Assembly: GCA_963969345.1 (NCBI GenBank)
Contig: OZ017768.1
Span: 7,898,718 to 7,962,717 of the forward strand
DNA length: 64,000 nt
Reading direction: 5' to 3'
DNA from: Turbatrix aceti
Lineage: Eukaryota; Nematoda; Chromadorea; Rhabditida; Panagrolaimidae
Part shown: positions 1 to 10,679 of the stretch, in pieces
Numbering within the stretch: the stretch's first letter is position 1
Layout of the letters: every line of letters starts with the position of its first letter
Made by a program: the position numbers and the translations under genes
Notes under the pieces: model-generated
Seen by the model: the letters and a program-made list of their open reading frames with translations, nothing else
The model's database searches: none
What the model was told of the DNA's origin: nothing

Positions 1-3000
1 TCCGCTCCGCCGTCGATGGTCATCAACGGACAGCATCCGGCGCTACCATTCATGACTTCGCACGGTCCGCAGCCTACGGCCCCTCCGCTCACGGCAACTA
101 CGGGTCTGCTTTCCTCGGCCACGCAGCACACGGCACCGATCGGGCACTACACGGGCGCGCCACAGCACGTGGCCCCGTACGCTCACCCAGCAGTCAGGCA
201 GCACGCAGCAGCAACGGGGCCACCGCCGCTTCCTCAGCGCCCCAGCGAATGGTCGCGGCTTCCTCGCATGGAGCTACCTACGTTTGATGGCTCGCCCTCC
301 AAGTTTCTCCACTTCTGGGAAACTTTTCGGGTCACCATCGACGCTAGGCCCATCCCGTACGTCGAGAAGTGCACGCTCCTCTTCTCACATCTCAAAGGAG
401 ACGCAGCGCTTGTCGTGGACGGTCTCCAGCCAAGCGAAGAGACTTACGCCATTGCTCTGCAAACCCTGCGAGAACAATTCGGGCAAGTCGAAGACGTGAG
501 CGAGGCTCTGCATCAAGAACTCGCCGACATCCAACCGTGCCCGCCCAACGCCACGTACCTGCAAATACGCGTCACCCTCGGAAAAGCAGAACGACTTCTA
601 CGTCAAATGAGCACGCTCGGCGAAGACACCGCTCACCCGCAGCTCCTCCGCATGGTCGAACGCCTAGTGCCCTCAGACTTCTTGGCCCTCATCTGGGACA
701 AGTGCGATGGACGCCGGACACTCGATGACGTCCGTCGCATTGCCCACCAACTCTTGGCCTCGCGCGTCCGCATTGGACGACAACACCGAGACCCCCTCGC
801 AGTTCAACCGCACGTAACCACCTTGGCAACAGCTATCCAACCCACCCACCAGCGCAGGAACCCGAAAGCCACTGAACCACCACGTGATGCCACGGACGGC
901 GCCGCTAAACCACGCCGACCGTGCCTCTTCTGCAACGATGCAGCCCACAGCACGACCCGCTGCACCAAGGTGGTCGGCAGTGAACAGCGAAAAGCACGCA
1001 TCCGCGAGCTGCGTCGCTGCTTCATCTGCCTGTCGGCGGATCACTTGTCCACCGGCTGCGACAAGCGTCAACGTCCGTGCCGCTCCTGTCACAAAACTGG
1101 GCACCACCTGGTACTTTGTACCCCCAACAACGACACAACGAGCGGCACTGTTGCTCCGGCGCCAGCACCGGCGGCACAAGTGACCACAACGACGCTGTCA
1201 TCGGCGAACACCTACTTGCCGTTGACAACCATCCGCGTCCATCATCACCAGACAAACGCTGACGTTATGATGCTCCTCGACTCGGGCAGCGAAGCCAGTT
1301 TCATCTCTACGACATTGGCAAAGTCTCTCAACCTCCCAGTCCTCGACGACACCATGCTCACGGTTGCCACCATTGGCGGCCGCACGCAGCAGATTTCCGC
1401 GCAACGACATCAGATCCGCTTGCTTCGCACGGACGGGGCCGATCTCGTGGTCAAGTGTTGGGCGGTCGACGATCTCTTACAACCGCTCAAGCACGCCGCC
1501 GCCGCCCCTGACACCACAGCAGCCGTCGATGTCCTCATAGGCATAGACGCCTACTTTGATGTCATCCAAGGACCACCGCAACGGCGCACGGACGGCCTCT
1601 ACGAGCTCAACACCGTATTTGGCCCCATCGTTTGCGGACAAGTGGATTCCTCAGCCATGGTCACGGCAGCGCCACTTCGCGTGTCACCCGCGCAGTCCAA
1701 AACAGCGCAACTCTCAGAGCTCCTCCAGAAGCAGTGGGCACTCGACGCCATTGGCATCAGCGATGACCCATGGGAGCAAGACGATGACCGCGCCTTGAGC
1801 GAGCTACAGGCATCCATCATACGCACGCCCGACGGCCGCTACCACGTGCGCCTGCCCCGACGACCGTTACCGGCGGACTTCAGCGACAACTTTTTTCTGG
1901 CACGTGCACGATTGCTGTCTACGTCGCGGCACTGGCAAACGACAAATCCCGAGAGCTGGCAGGCGTATGTCGACATCATCCAGCAACAGCTCACGGAGCG
2001 CATCATCGAGCCCGTTGCCCTAGACGCCCTTCCTACGGGCCCCTGCCACTACATCCCTCACCATATGGTGGTCACGGACAAGAAGAAGCGTATCGTCTAC
2101 GACGGTTCGGCCAAGCAAGGCAGAACAGGGCACTCCTTGAACCAGATCCTGTACCGAGGCCCGTTGCTTCTGGGCAACCTGGCGTCCATTCTACTACGCG
2201 CGCGGTTCGCTCCGATTCTGGTTTCGGCGGACGTCGAGAAAGCGTTCCTCATGATCGGCATCCAAGAAGACGACCGGAACCTACTGCGATTCCTATTTCT
2301 CAAAGACCCGACGAAACCCGCTTCTGCCGACAACCTGATCATCTATCGGTTTACCCGACTCCCCTTCGGGCTCAACTGCTCACCGTTCATCCTGAATGCG
2401 GTGCTGCGCCAGCACCTGTCGACGGCGGACGGTAACCTCGCACAAGTTATCGCCGACATGATATACGCCGATAACGTCTTCATGCCAGCCCGCACGACGC
2501 ACGAAGCCCGTGAACTCTGCATCCGTGCCAAAGCACTTTTCGCGGAAGCCAAGATGAATTTGCGGCAGTTTCGCTCCAACGACGCAACAATCCACGCTGA
2601 GTTTGCCGACAACGACGACCCGTTCAAAATCCTGGGCATCGTTTGGGACACTGCGCAAGACACCCTCCGGATCGACTTCCCGACGGCACCAGCAGGACCC
2701 GTGACAAAGCGCGTCATCGCCAGCGTCGTCGCGTCAGTCTACGACCCGCTCGGATGGACCTCCCCGGCTCTTGTACCTGCTCGTCACTTCCTGCGCGACC
2801 TGCACGGCCGATACGACTGGGACGCCCAACTTTCTGACGGCGACACCGCTCGTTGGCAGCGACTCCTTCACGGTTTCGCGGGCAAAACCTGGACCGTGCC
2901 TCGCTATCTACCCGGTAACCTGCCGTCGGCACGACTTCATGTCTTCTGTGATGCATCCAAGCATCACTACGCAGCGGTCGCCTACCTGGTCTTTGCGGAA

Positions 3001-6000
3001 CCCACGCAACGCCCTCAGTTGCTTATGGCCAAATCCCGCATTGCACCCACCACCATGACAGAAAGCGAGGTACTCGACATTACCATTCCTCGTCTTGAAC
3101 TCGTGGCATTGCACCTCGGCGCCCAGTTGTGTTCTTTTCTACAGACACACATGGCACTGCAGGCAGCACCGGCACTCTGGACCGATTCACAGGCGGCCCT
3201 CGGCTGGGTACGATCATCTCCCCAAGCAGTTCTACCCGTGTTTGTCACGAATCGCGTACGTTTCATACGCTCTGTCACCACGACAGTGAACTACGTGTCG
3301 ACCACGGACAACCCGGCAGACATCGGTACGCGTGGTCTCGACCCTGACGAGCTGCGAAACAGACCGGAATGGCTACATGGACCGGCATGGCTTGCGCAGC
3401 CCGAAGCGACATGGCCGTCGTCACCCACTGTTCCGGCGTTCGCTACTCGTGTTGCGGAATCGGCGTCAACGTGGCCGTGTGTCAACCTACAGTCGAGCAA
3501 CAGCTACATTGGTCTGGTTCGCGCACAGGCACTCGTTCATCGTGCGTGTGCTCGATTTCTGCAACACAGAGCCTCGACACCGCTCATGAAACAACTCACA
3601 GCGGCAGCACAGGCCCCCAAGTTGTCGGCGACCGACCTCGCAATCGCCAAACGCGTTCTCATCCTACAGGCGCAGCAAGACTTTCCTCCGACCAAGATGC
3701 ACACCCCGGTGCTCTTCACGGACGTCGACGGCGTTCTGCGGTACGACAGCCGTCTGATCCACTCACCGCTGTCAGCAGATGCATGTCAACCCGTCTTTCT
3801 CTCGCCGCAAGCACTGCTCGCCAAACATCTGGCCGCGCACGTGCATCTGCAACTTCGACATGCCGGCGAACAAACGACGTGGACAGAGTTGCGCCAGCAG
3901 TTTTGGATCCCACAAGGCAGGCAGTTGGTCAAAGGACAACTACGTCGACGCGGTGCCTGTCGTAAACGGGATGCGCGCCCGTTTGCGGCCCCTCCAATGG
4001 CAGCATTACCGGCAACACGAGTCACGCCAACGCGTCCGTTCGACCACGTGGGCCTGGATTACTTTGGTCCTTGTACAGTGCGGTCCCCCACGGAGCCCAC
4101 GCAAGCTATGAAAATCTGGGTCGCAGTCTTCACATGCTTCGTCACGCGGGCAGTGCACCTCGAAGTCGTACATTCGCTCTCAGGGTCTTCCTGCTTGGCA
4201 GCTCTACGGCGATTCTTCTCACGACGCGGGCGACCGTCCTCGATAACTTCCGACAACGCGACTACATTTCAACTTGCCAGCTCGGCAGTGCGCACCGCTT
4301 GGCCCGAACTCCAGCTACCACCGGCAGTCACCGACGCACTCGATGAGCACTGCACCAACAATGGCATCACCTGGTCGAACATCGTGGCACATGCACCGTG
4401 GCAAGGTGGCGTCTGGGAACGCATCATTGGCGTCATCAAGCAACCGCTGAAAAGCAGTATCGGTCGCAGTTGGCTTCACCTCGAGGAATTTACTACCTTA
4501 CTCGCGGAAGTTGAATTCACGATCAACTCCCGACCGCTTACGCACAGCTCCGCGGCAGCGCCAGAAGTCTTTCGTCCTCTTGACTTTCTGTTGCCTCTGG
4601 GCACGCCAAGTGTCATCCCGACGACTCTTACAACTCCTCCGCAAGCCGCCGCAACGACGGCCGATCTTTTGGCGCTATGGCGCGACAGCCACCAACGCCT
4701 CGAAACATTCTGGCAGCACTACCGCAGCGTCTACCTCATGGACCTTCGCGACCGGTCTGAACGCCTACTGCACGGCACACGTTACCACGAGCCACGCATA
4801 CCGGTCATCGACGAGGTGGTTCTCATGCTCGACGACGCTGTTCCACGCAACCAGTGGCGTATCGGGCGTGTGGTGGCGCTCCACGACTCCGCTGACGCCG
4901 CAATTCGGTCGGCCACCGTCCGCATGGCCAACGGCCGTACTGTTCGCCGCCCCGTCAACAAGCTTGCGCCTTTAGAGTTTGCCGTTGACAGTCCAGCCAT
5001 CACCAGCGACTCCACACCCGTGCAACTCGATCGTTCGCCGTCGCCAACGGCAGCCGCAGCACCAGAGGCCCGTCGCCGCCGTGGTCGTCCTCGTAAGCAC
5101 CCTGCACCTCTACCAGCGGCGACTTCTCCTGAAGCGGCCCCACCGCAGTTGCCACCTCAGATGCCGCGCTATGAGCTTCGTCCGCGTACTCAACCACGCG
5201 CGCTGGCAACTACCGCGACTGTGGCAATGGCACTTAGCGCCTGGCTCCCCCGTACGGACGCACTTCCCCTCGTCAACGCACCAGTGATCACAGATACCTT
5301 CATCTTTGGTCCGGTCGGCTACGCATGCCTCATCTTGCTCACGCTTATCCTCTGCTGCACCACGATCGGTCATCTTATGACGGTATTCAACCCCCTGGCC
5401 ATCGTCTGCCGCCTCGTGTTGCAACTACTTAGCCTACCACTGCGGTTGCTCTTGTGGCTCGTTTGCCGCAACCCCCGCAGTGCCCGTCGTCGCGTCATCT
5501 TCGCACTTTGCCTGCTGTTTCTTCCGGGTGGCGAGGGTGCCGTCTGCACAACGAGCAACGTCATGTCAACGTACGCGGCACAATGCACGGACTCAGGATG
5601 CTCCCACTTCGGCGAAGCACGTCTGACGTTGCGCGACGTGGGACAACGACCATGCTTGCTATTGCTGGATAGCAACGACACGGTTCACGGCCAGATCGCC
5701 CTAGCCCTCCACAAGCCACAGCTACTTTGTCGACCACGACACATGTTTGACACGCGTAGCTATAAGACGGCTACGGCAGCAGTGCAACGATGCCCGGCCA
5801 GCGGCTCATGTGTTCTCAACACGTGCGCAGAGGTCAAAGCCAACGACCACTTACCGGAGTTCGACAACGTGAACCAGTTTCCGGGCACGACTTCATGCGT
5901 AAATGGCCCAGAATGGATCTTCACAGGGTGCGCTTTGCCCACCCCGTCATGCATCTTCTACAGACTGGTGGCACTACCGGAGGACGACACACGTGCGATT

Positions 6001-6870
6001 TCGATCTATCGATGCGACGAATGGGCAAGCAGCGTTCAAGTCATCGTGGAACTTACCACACGACACACCACGGAATCAACTCGCGTACGGCTCTACGACG
6101 GAGTGCCCACCACCGTAAGCGGCAACATCACGGTTACGCTGAACCAAGCCCTACAGACACCCGGTGAAGTCTTTCTCTTGCGACGAGGACAGGAATGGGC
6201 GATCGCACCCTCGCTCGACGCAATACGACTACGGCGCAGCCACGGCGAGGAACTGTTTACCTTTCAGCCGCGATGCGGCTGCCAACCGACGGCGACGACG
6301 GTCAATTGCCTGTGCGAGCCAGACCCCCCGCTACAAGCCTGGCTAGACGATGCCTTGCCAACGCCATGGAAGACCGGCCTGCTGCACTCGACGCCTGCGG
6401 GGCCTGCATTTCGACCGGACCAAGCTACCGTCGAACTCGAAGTCAGCATCGCAGGTTGGCACTTGGCATCATCCAGCGCTGCCGAGACTAACTGTACGAT
6501 CACGGTGGGACCAACACTTACGGCAGCGACCGGCGAAGCAGTGACGGTGCTGTGCAGCGCCCCAGAAGAAGAGCAGATTCTCGTCGAATGCGGCAACGAG
6601 GTTCTTGTGGTGGAATGCAACACCACCACCGCGGCCACTATGATCACTCTACCGGTCTCTGACGACGGCGAAGTGAGGTGCAGCGCCCGCTGCGCAGGAG
6701 TCGCGCACGCCGTCATCTTCCGGCAGCATCAGGCAAGCAACCCGTACCGCCCCCTTGCAGCACGGCTACCAACTCTCACCGAGGCGACACCGGACTCCCG
6801 AACACTGCTCCTCCTCGACCTCGTGGCCGTGGGCGTGCTGCTTCTCGTCTGCCGCCACCGTCGTCGCTGA
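1..6870 (+). CDS. Gag-Pol-Env-like polyprotein, 5' partial (BEL/Pao copy 1)
   Basis: The reading frame is open from base 1 and no true start is in the window; the ATG at 16 is internal, as shown by the longer copy on - (49820-57406). Domain order from base positions: Gag-like region with the ELPTFDGS motif (~270-560), three CX2CX4HX4C zinc knuckles (~920-1120), aspartic protease with DSGS (~1280), reverse transcriptase with SADVEKAF and YADN motifs (~2090-2500), RNase H-like (~2930-3330), integrase (HHCC region ~3830-3970, DDE core ~4040-4430), an AT-hook-like RGRPRK patch (~5080), membrane segments (~5290-5520), a Cys-rich envelope-like ectodomain and a C-terminal TM (~6790-6860). The first Cys of the integrase CxxC pair is Arg here (CGC at 3949-3951; TGC in the other copy). 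This probably weakens zinc binding, so the copy may be integration-defective in cis. Confidence 0.93.
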   Translation, partial: SAPPSMVINGQHPALPFMTSHGPQPTAPPLTATTGLLSSATQHTAPIGHYTGAPQHVAPYAHPAVRQHAAATGPPPLPQRPSEWSRLPRMELPTFDGSPSKFLHFWETFRVTIDARPIPYVEKCTLLFSHLKGDAALVVDGLQPSEETYAIALQTLREQFGQVEDVSEALHQELADIQPCPPNATYLQIRVTLGKAERLLRQMSTLGEDTAHPQLLRMVERLVPSDFLALIWDKCDGRRTLDDVRRIAHQLLASRVRIGRQHRDPLAVQPHVTTLATAIQPTHQRRNPKATEPPRDATDGAAKPRRPCLFCNDAAHSTTRCTKVVGSEQRKARIRELRRCFICLSADHLSTGCDKRQRPCRSCHKTGHHLVLCTPNNDTTSGTVAPAPAPAAQVTTTTLSSANTYLPLTTIRVHHHQTNADVMMLLDSGSEASFISTTLAKSLNLPVLDDTMLTVATIGGRTQQISAQRHQIRLLRTDGADLVVKCWAVDDLLQPLKHAAAAPDTTAAVDVLIGIDAYFDVIQGPPQRRTDGLYELNTVFGPIVCGQVDSSAMVTAAPLRVSPAQSKTAQLSELLQKQWALDAIGISDDPWEQDDDRALSELQASIIRTPDGRYHVRLPRRPLPADFSDNFFLARARLLSTSRHWQTTNPESWQAYVDIIQQQLTERIIEPVALDALPTGPCHYIPHHMVVTDKKKRIVYDGSAKQGRTGHSLNQILYRGPLLLGNLASILLRARFAPILVSADVEKAFLMIGIQEDDRNLLRFLFLKDPTKPASADNLIIYRFTRLPFGLNCSPFILNAVLRQHLSTADGNLAQVIADMIYADNVFMPARTTHEARELCIRAKALFAEAKMNLRQFRSNDATIHAEFADNDDPFKILGIVWDTAQDTLRIDFPTAPAGPVTKRVIASVVASVYDPLGWTSPALVPARHFLRDLHGRYDWDAQLSDGDTARWQRLLHGFAGKTWTVPRYLPGNLPSARLHVFCDASKHHYAAVAYLVFAEPTQRPQLLMAKSRIAPTTMTESEVLDITIPRLELVALHLGAQLCSFLQTHMALQAAPALWTDSQAALGWVRSSPQAVLPVFVTNRVRFIRSVTTTVNYVSTTDNPADIGTRGLDPDELRNRPEWLHGPAWLAQPEATWPSSPTVPAFATRVAESASTWPCVNLQSSNSYIGLVRAQALVHRACARFLQHRASTPLMKQLTAAAQAPKLSATDLAIAKRVLILQAQQDFPPTKMHTPVLFTDVDGVLRYDSRLIHSPLSADACQPVFLSPQALLAKHLAAHVHLQLRHAGEQTTWTELRQQFWIPQGRQLVKGQLRRRGACRKRDARPFAAPPMAALPATRVTPTRPFDHVGLDYFGPCTVRSPTEPTQAMKIWVAVFTCFVTRAVHLEVVHSLSGSSCLAALRRFFSRRGRPSSITSDNATTFQLASSAVRTAWPELQLPPAVTDALDEHCTNNGITWSNIVAHAPWQGGVWERIIGVIKQPLKSSIGRSWLHLEEFTTLLAEVEFTINSRPLTHSSAAAPEVFRPLDFLLPLGTPSVIPTTLTTPPQAAATTADLLALWRDSHQRLETFWQHYRSVYLMDLRDRSERLLHGTRYHEPRIPVIDEVVLMLDDAVPRNQWRIGRVVALHDSADAAIRSATVRMANGRTVRRPVNKLAPLEFAVDSPAITSDSTPVQLDRSPSPTAAAAPEARRRRGRPRKHPAPLPAATSPEAAPPQLPPQMPRYELRPRTQPRALATTATVAMALSAWLPRTDALPLVNAPVITDTFIFGPVGYACLILLTLILCCTTIGHLMTVFNPLAIVCRLVLQLLSLPLRLLLWLVCRNPRSARRRVIFALCLLFLPGGEGAVCTTSNVMSTYAAQCTDSGCSHFGEARLTLRDVGQRPCLLLLDSNDTVHGQIALALHKPQLLCRPRHMFDTRSYKTATAAVQRCPASGSCVLNTCAEVKANDHLPEFDNVNQFPGTTSCVNGPEWIFTGCALPTPSCIFYRLVALPEDDTRAISIYRCDEWASSVQVIVELTTRHTTESTRVRLYDGVPTTVSGNITVTLNQALQTPGEVFLLRRGQEWAIAPSLDAIRLRRSHGEELFTFQPRCGCQPTATTVNCLCEPDPPLQAWLDDALPTPWKTGLLHSTPAGPAFRPDQATVELEVSIAGWHLASSSAAETNCTITVGPTLTAATGEAVTVLCSAPEEEQILVECGNEVLVVECNTTTAATMITLPVSDDGEVRCSARCAGVAHAVIFRQHQASNPYRPLAARLPTLTEATPDSRTLLLLDLVAVGVLLLVCRHRRR

Positions 6871-6883
6871 CGCCCCCCGGGAG

Positions 6884-7087
6884 TGTCGCCGCCAGCGAAG
6901 TCGCTGGCAACGAGCTCTTGCCAGTTGTCAGCGACAAGCGCTCCCGGAAGCCCCCCGATCCCCCCGAATCGGCCGGATACATATCCGGCCGCAAAGGGGG
7001 TATATATGCGCTTACGTTTTGCATTTTTGATGTGCTTGGATTGAATAAAGAAAGAGCTTTCTACTCTCTCTCTTGGATCGATTGAAA
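6884..7087 (+). repeat. 3' LTR of BEL/Pao copy 1 (204 bp)
   Basis: It begins TGTCGCC and ends TTGAAA, the same length as the two LTRs of the other copy. I saw one difference: TATATAT here against TATAAAT there (7001-7007), in the likely TATA box. It contains two near-perfect palindromes (6891-6908, arms GCCAGCGA; 6971-6990, arms GGCCGGATA), two C6 runs (G runs on -) and AATAAA at 7044. The ORF stop lies only 13 bp upstream, and no long polypurine tract is visible. Confidence 0.93.
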
Positions 7088-7445
7088 GTCAGTATCATGA
7101 TCTCAGAAAAAAGTATCATGATACTGATATCTCGATCAAAAAAACGGAAGCAACAACAAAAAGCGGGTTTAAAGCAGTGTGGCAAAATTTCGGGAGAGAT
7201 TACAATCCGTGAAAAAATCTCCGGAGTATAAAAACTAGGTTTTACCGTCATTTTTTTCGTTATTTTTTATTTTGAACACTGAAATCTTCTGCGAAATTTT
7301 TTTTATCCGAAAGAATCTCCGGATATTCTCCGGAGAAATTCTCTTGAGAGATTTTGAAGATTCACTTTTTTTACTAGTTTTTCTAAACGACGACATTGCA
7401 TGTTATTTATTCAAATGAAATTGAATTTTGAGATTTTGTGGGATT

Positions 7446-7618
7446 TTTTCATATCAGACAGATATAACGATATCAGACTGATATCATGATATCAGCCTGA
7501 TATCAGGTTACTATCAGTCAGGCACGTTTTTTTTCCTTCAACCTGATATCAGTATCAGATCATGATACTTTTTTAAGTATCAGATCAGATCATGATATCA
7601 AAAAAACGGTATCAGATA
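7446..7618. repeat. GATATCA/TGATATC palindromic repeat cluster
   Basis: The words TGATATCA, ATCATGATAT and CAGATATCAG recur in both orientations about a dozen times here and again at 7095-7132, just after the LTR. Almost every word is self-complementary, so the tract could fold back. Its origin is unknown; it may be the remnant of a local satellite. Confidence 0.6.
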
Positions 7619-8646
7619 AACACTAGGTCCGATAACACGTGACGTGAAGACAACAGGACGGGATAATAACGTTTATATTCTTCCGTTTGTTTATTGCGGT
7701 GCCTTATGCATCAGAAATCAAAAACAAACCACAAGGCAGGATGCAATGAAAACATTGCAAATCCACCATCGCTCATCGGTATTGGTGACCAAAAAAGCGA
7801 TCAGCTAATATTTAGTAAGCATCGATCGTTTATGCAAGCGAAAAAAATTTATTCATGTTACAGAAAAAGAAAAGTCGATTCGAATCGCCAGAATCCAAAA
7901 AAAAGATTTTTGGAACGTTTGAACGCCAAAATTGTACGATAAATAACAACGCAGTTCTCGAAACGAAAATTTTAAGTTCAGCGCATTTTGAAACGATTTT
8001 TTTGTTTAGAGAATTTCAAAACATGTTTTTTTTTGCGAGTCTTGCAACGAATGTTTTTTAACGCATATAATCTTGAAACGAAAATTTTGTAGCACAGAAA
8101 TTTTCGAAACAAAAAATTTATAGGCATTCTCGAAACCATGCTCAAGGAACTCAAGCATTCTCGAAACGAAAGTTTTTCAGTGCACGGTTTGAATTTTTTA
8201 TCAAAAACAAAAAAATTGCTTTTTCGTGTTCTTTTTTTTCGAAAAAAAATCGATATAATATTTCGTTCGCGAATCCAAATTATGTTTTTTCAAAAAATAA
8301 CAACACAATTTTTCAAAAAATTTCAATTCGTTGTTTTTCAAAAAATTGTCTACGAAATGCAGACTACGAAAATTCTGTGCAAAATCAAGGAGAACCTGCC
8401 GCCATAAACGCGTGCGCAAATTACAATTGTCAATAACAAGTCCAGCGTGCTCCGTGTCTACGCTAGACGCTGATTGTTCGACGAATATCAATCACGTCGT
8501 CAAAATAGTTGATATTCCATGCAAAACAGGTCAATTTGCGTCACACGGGGCGAAAGGGGTGGATCTGATCTCACTTCGGGGAAAGCGAAGAATTTTCGAT
8601 TCCATCAACAGCCTGGCAGACCAGGACGACGGGACGGTTTATGATC

Positions 8647-8681
8647 GATATCGGGCGACGGATCACGACCGACAACCGGCA
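8647..8681. repeat. 35-bp dispersed repeat, copy a
   Basis: An exact 35-bp match to 10916-10950 in the same orientation, starting GATATCGGGCGACGG and ending ACCGGCA. Both copies sit in non-coding DNA on either side of the PPxY membrane protein gene. Confidence 0.75.
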
Positions 8682-9845
8682 CCCGTCTGTCGTATCCCGT
8701 GCCCGGTGGGTGACGCACGGGACCCGTGATCATGCAAAAACCCTCGTCGGAGGGTTGGAAGTGGGCGTTCGCGTGGCGGCACGGGTCGTAATCTCTCCAA
8801 ACACCCGCTAATCCTCCCGTTAATCGATTCAGGGCCTTCCGAAACTTCAAGCTCGCTTGTCTGGCGCTTAAAAGCCGTCCATAAGACCCGTCGATCGTCA
8901 GTTTGACATCCACAACCACCGTACCAGTCACCTACATACACGTCGACAACTCCTGTCAGGCCATCTCACCTCTTTCCTCCTCCGCTGCTTTGCACTCTCT
9001 TTTCTTCTTCTTCAAACCAACCAACGCTGTGTCAAATCAGCCGTTGCGGTCTTCGATTGATCAGGTTGGCGTCAATTCGTTCGTTGTCGTCCTCCTCGAC
9101 CACCACTTCCTCCACCGACTACCTCGGCGTCCAGTCAAGGTCCTGTTCTAGTCCGCTGTACGGACTAGATTCAATTCTGTCAGCCGTCAAGGTGACGACC
9201 TTCGCAGAGCCGGCAGTTGGCTGCCGGCAATCCCAGGCTCAGATCTGGCCAGATTGCAACTTTTTCTCGTACGAAATTTGATTGCAATCTTTTTTTTGTA
9301 AGTTTTTTGACGAGAAAAAAACAAAAACAATTTTTTTTCAAGCAAAAAAATTAAAAAGAAAAAAACTACAAAAGCAAATTCAAAAAAAAAATCAATTTTT
9401 TACATAAAAATAAAAAAATAAAAAATAAAAAAAAGTAAAAAAATATTTTACATAAAAAAAATATTTTTCTATGTTCCAAAAATTGTTTTGAGTTGAAAAA
9501 AACATTTTTTTGCGTTCAAAAAAATATTTTTACTTTCAAAAAAACTTTCTTGTCGTTCAAAAAATATTTTATGTTTAAAAAAAATTGTTTACTGTCGAAA
9601 AAAATTTTCACATCATCTTGGATTTTTTTATTCGGCGGATAAATCCAAGAAGATGATGCGACTCAATCCGATGAAAAGTGGCGTTTTCTGAAAGCACCCA
9701 CCTTCGCCAAGATTATTCTTATCCCAAAAAAATCTAAAAAAATTAATTTTGTCCAAAAATAAATATTTATTCTGGATTCATTTTTTACCTGTCTTTGCAG
9801 CTTCCATCGTAACATCATCACCGTAACGCAGTTCGTCTCACCACT

Positions 9846-10279
9846 ATGCTTACTGTAATCATTTGTTGTCTCCTGATTGGTGCCTTTCTTGTGCTAGGCA
9901 TTGTCGGCATTCGTCTTCTCGGCGCCGTGTACACCAGACGCTTCAAGAAGAATGTCCACACTCACCTCGATGAACTTCCGCGCAAGACACCAGCTCGTAA
10001 GTCACGCAGAGGCAAGGCCAGATCGGTGAGCGTAATTTATTCATGTTCATTTTTTCAGCAGAGACACCGGAATCATTGTCGGTCGTTGTCCTCGACGAAA
10101 TCCTCGGCAAAATGCAGGAACCGAAGATGGCCGCCCTCGGCTACGATAGCGAGAAGGTGCGCAGCTACCTCGCGAACCTGCCTCCACCGAGGTACTCGGA
10201 GTGCGTTCTGCCCGTCATCCAGGAAGAAGATCTGCCGGATTCACCGCCACCCGAATACGTGGTTGTTCGCCACATCTGA
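9846..10279 (+). CDS. Small single-pass membrane protein with two PPxY motifs
   Basis: Two exons, 9846-9996 and 10059-10279 (intron GTAAGT...TTTTTTCAG), give 123 residues. A hydrophobic segment at residues 2-27 is followed by a basic RRFKKN patch, so the tail is probably cytosolic. The tail ends with two PY motifs, PPRY (93-96) and PPEY (114-117), in an acidic, Pro-rich context. PPxY motifs bind WW domains such as those of Nedd4-type ubiquitin ligases, and small TM proteins with two PY motifs (NDFIP-, PMEPA1- or LITAF-like) often act as ligase adaptors. That function is inferred from architecture, since I do not recognise an ortholog. A TTTGCAG acceptor about 45 bp before the ATG suggests a spliced or trans-spliced leader. 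Confidence 0.8.
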
Positions 10280-10679
10280 CTCCGCGAAGGTCGTCGTCCT
10301 TCGCCAGATTCGATATTTTTCACGCTTCTTTTACTCTTTTTTATTGTGTAGTGAGTAAACTTGCCAAATCAGAGCAGAATATGCCGCCGTGAAGAGAAAT
10401 ATTCCTCCATCCATACGAAAATAACGCAGATCTCGAAACGACAGTCTTTTTTTTGCGCAGCAGTTTTCAAAACGAAATTTTTTGACGCAGCGGATATTGA
10501 AACGGATGTTTTTCAGCGTTTTGGTTCTCAAAACGAAAAATTTTATTGCGTTGTTTTTTTCGAAACGATCTTTTCAAAAAAAAAATCGTTTCGAAGACAG
10601 CTGCGCAAAAAAAGACTGTCAAAATGTGGAACAACTTATTTTTCGTTGAAGCTTATTTTTCGTATTTTTCGTTCGTTGA

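Larger units (their letters stand above)
1..7087 (+). mobile_element. BEL/Pao LTR retrotransposon, copy 1 (5' end outside window)
   Basis: Coding body plus 3' LTR of an endogenous BEL/Pao element. The 5' LTR and about the first 240 codons lie left of the window. It matches the complete element at 49603-57609 on the other strand almost base for base, with no length difference over the shared ORF. I saw about three amino-acid differences and a handful of silent ones. The flank after the LTR starts GTCAG, but the target-site duplication cannot be tested without the left side. Confidence 0.95.
7088..9845. other. Intergenic, AT-rich, with short repeats; possible 5' UTR exon at its end
   Basis: No supported coding gene. 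It holds GATATC-rich palindromic repeats (7446-7618), degenerate copies of a CGAAACGAAAATTT motif (~7950-8200), a 35-bp sequence (8647-8681) found again at 10916-10950, and an imperfect hairpin at 9610-9660 (arms around ATCATCTTGGATTT). The GC-richer stretch 8870-9230 with TTAAAAG at 8868, a GTAAGT at 9299 and TTTGCAG at about 9800 could be a non-coding first exon and intron of the gene at 9846. That is a guess from signals only. Confidence 0.5.
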
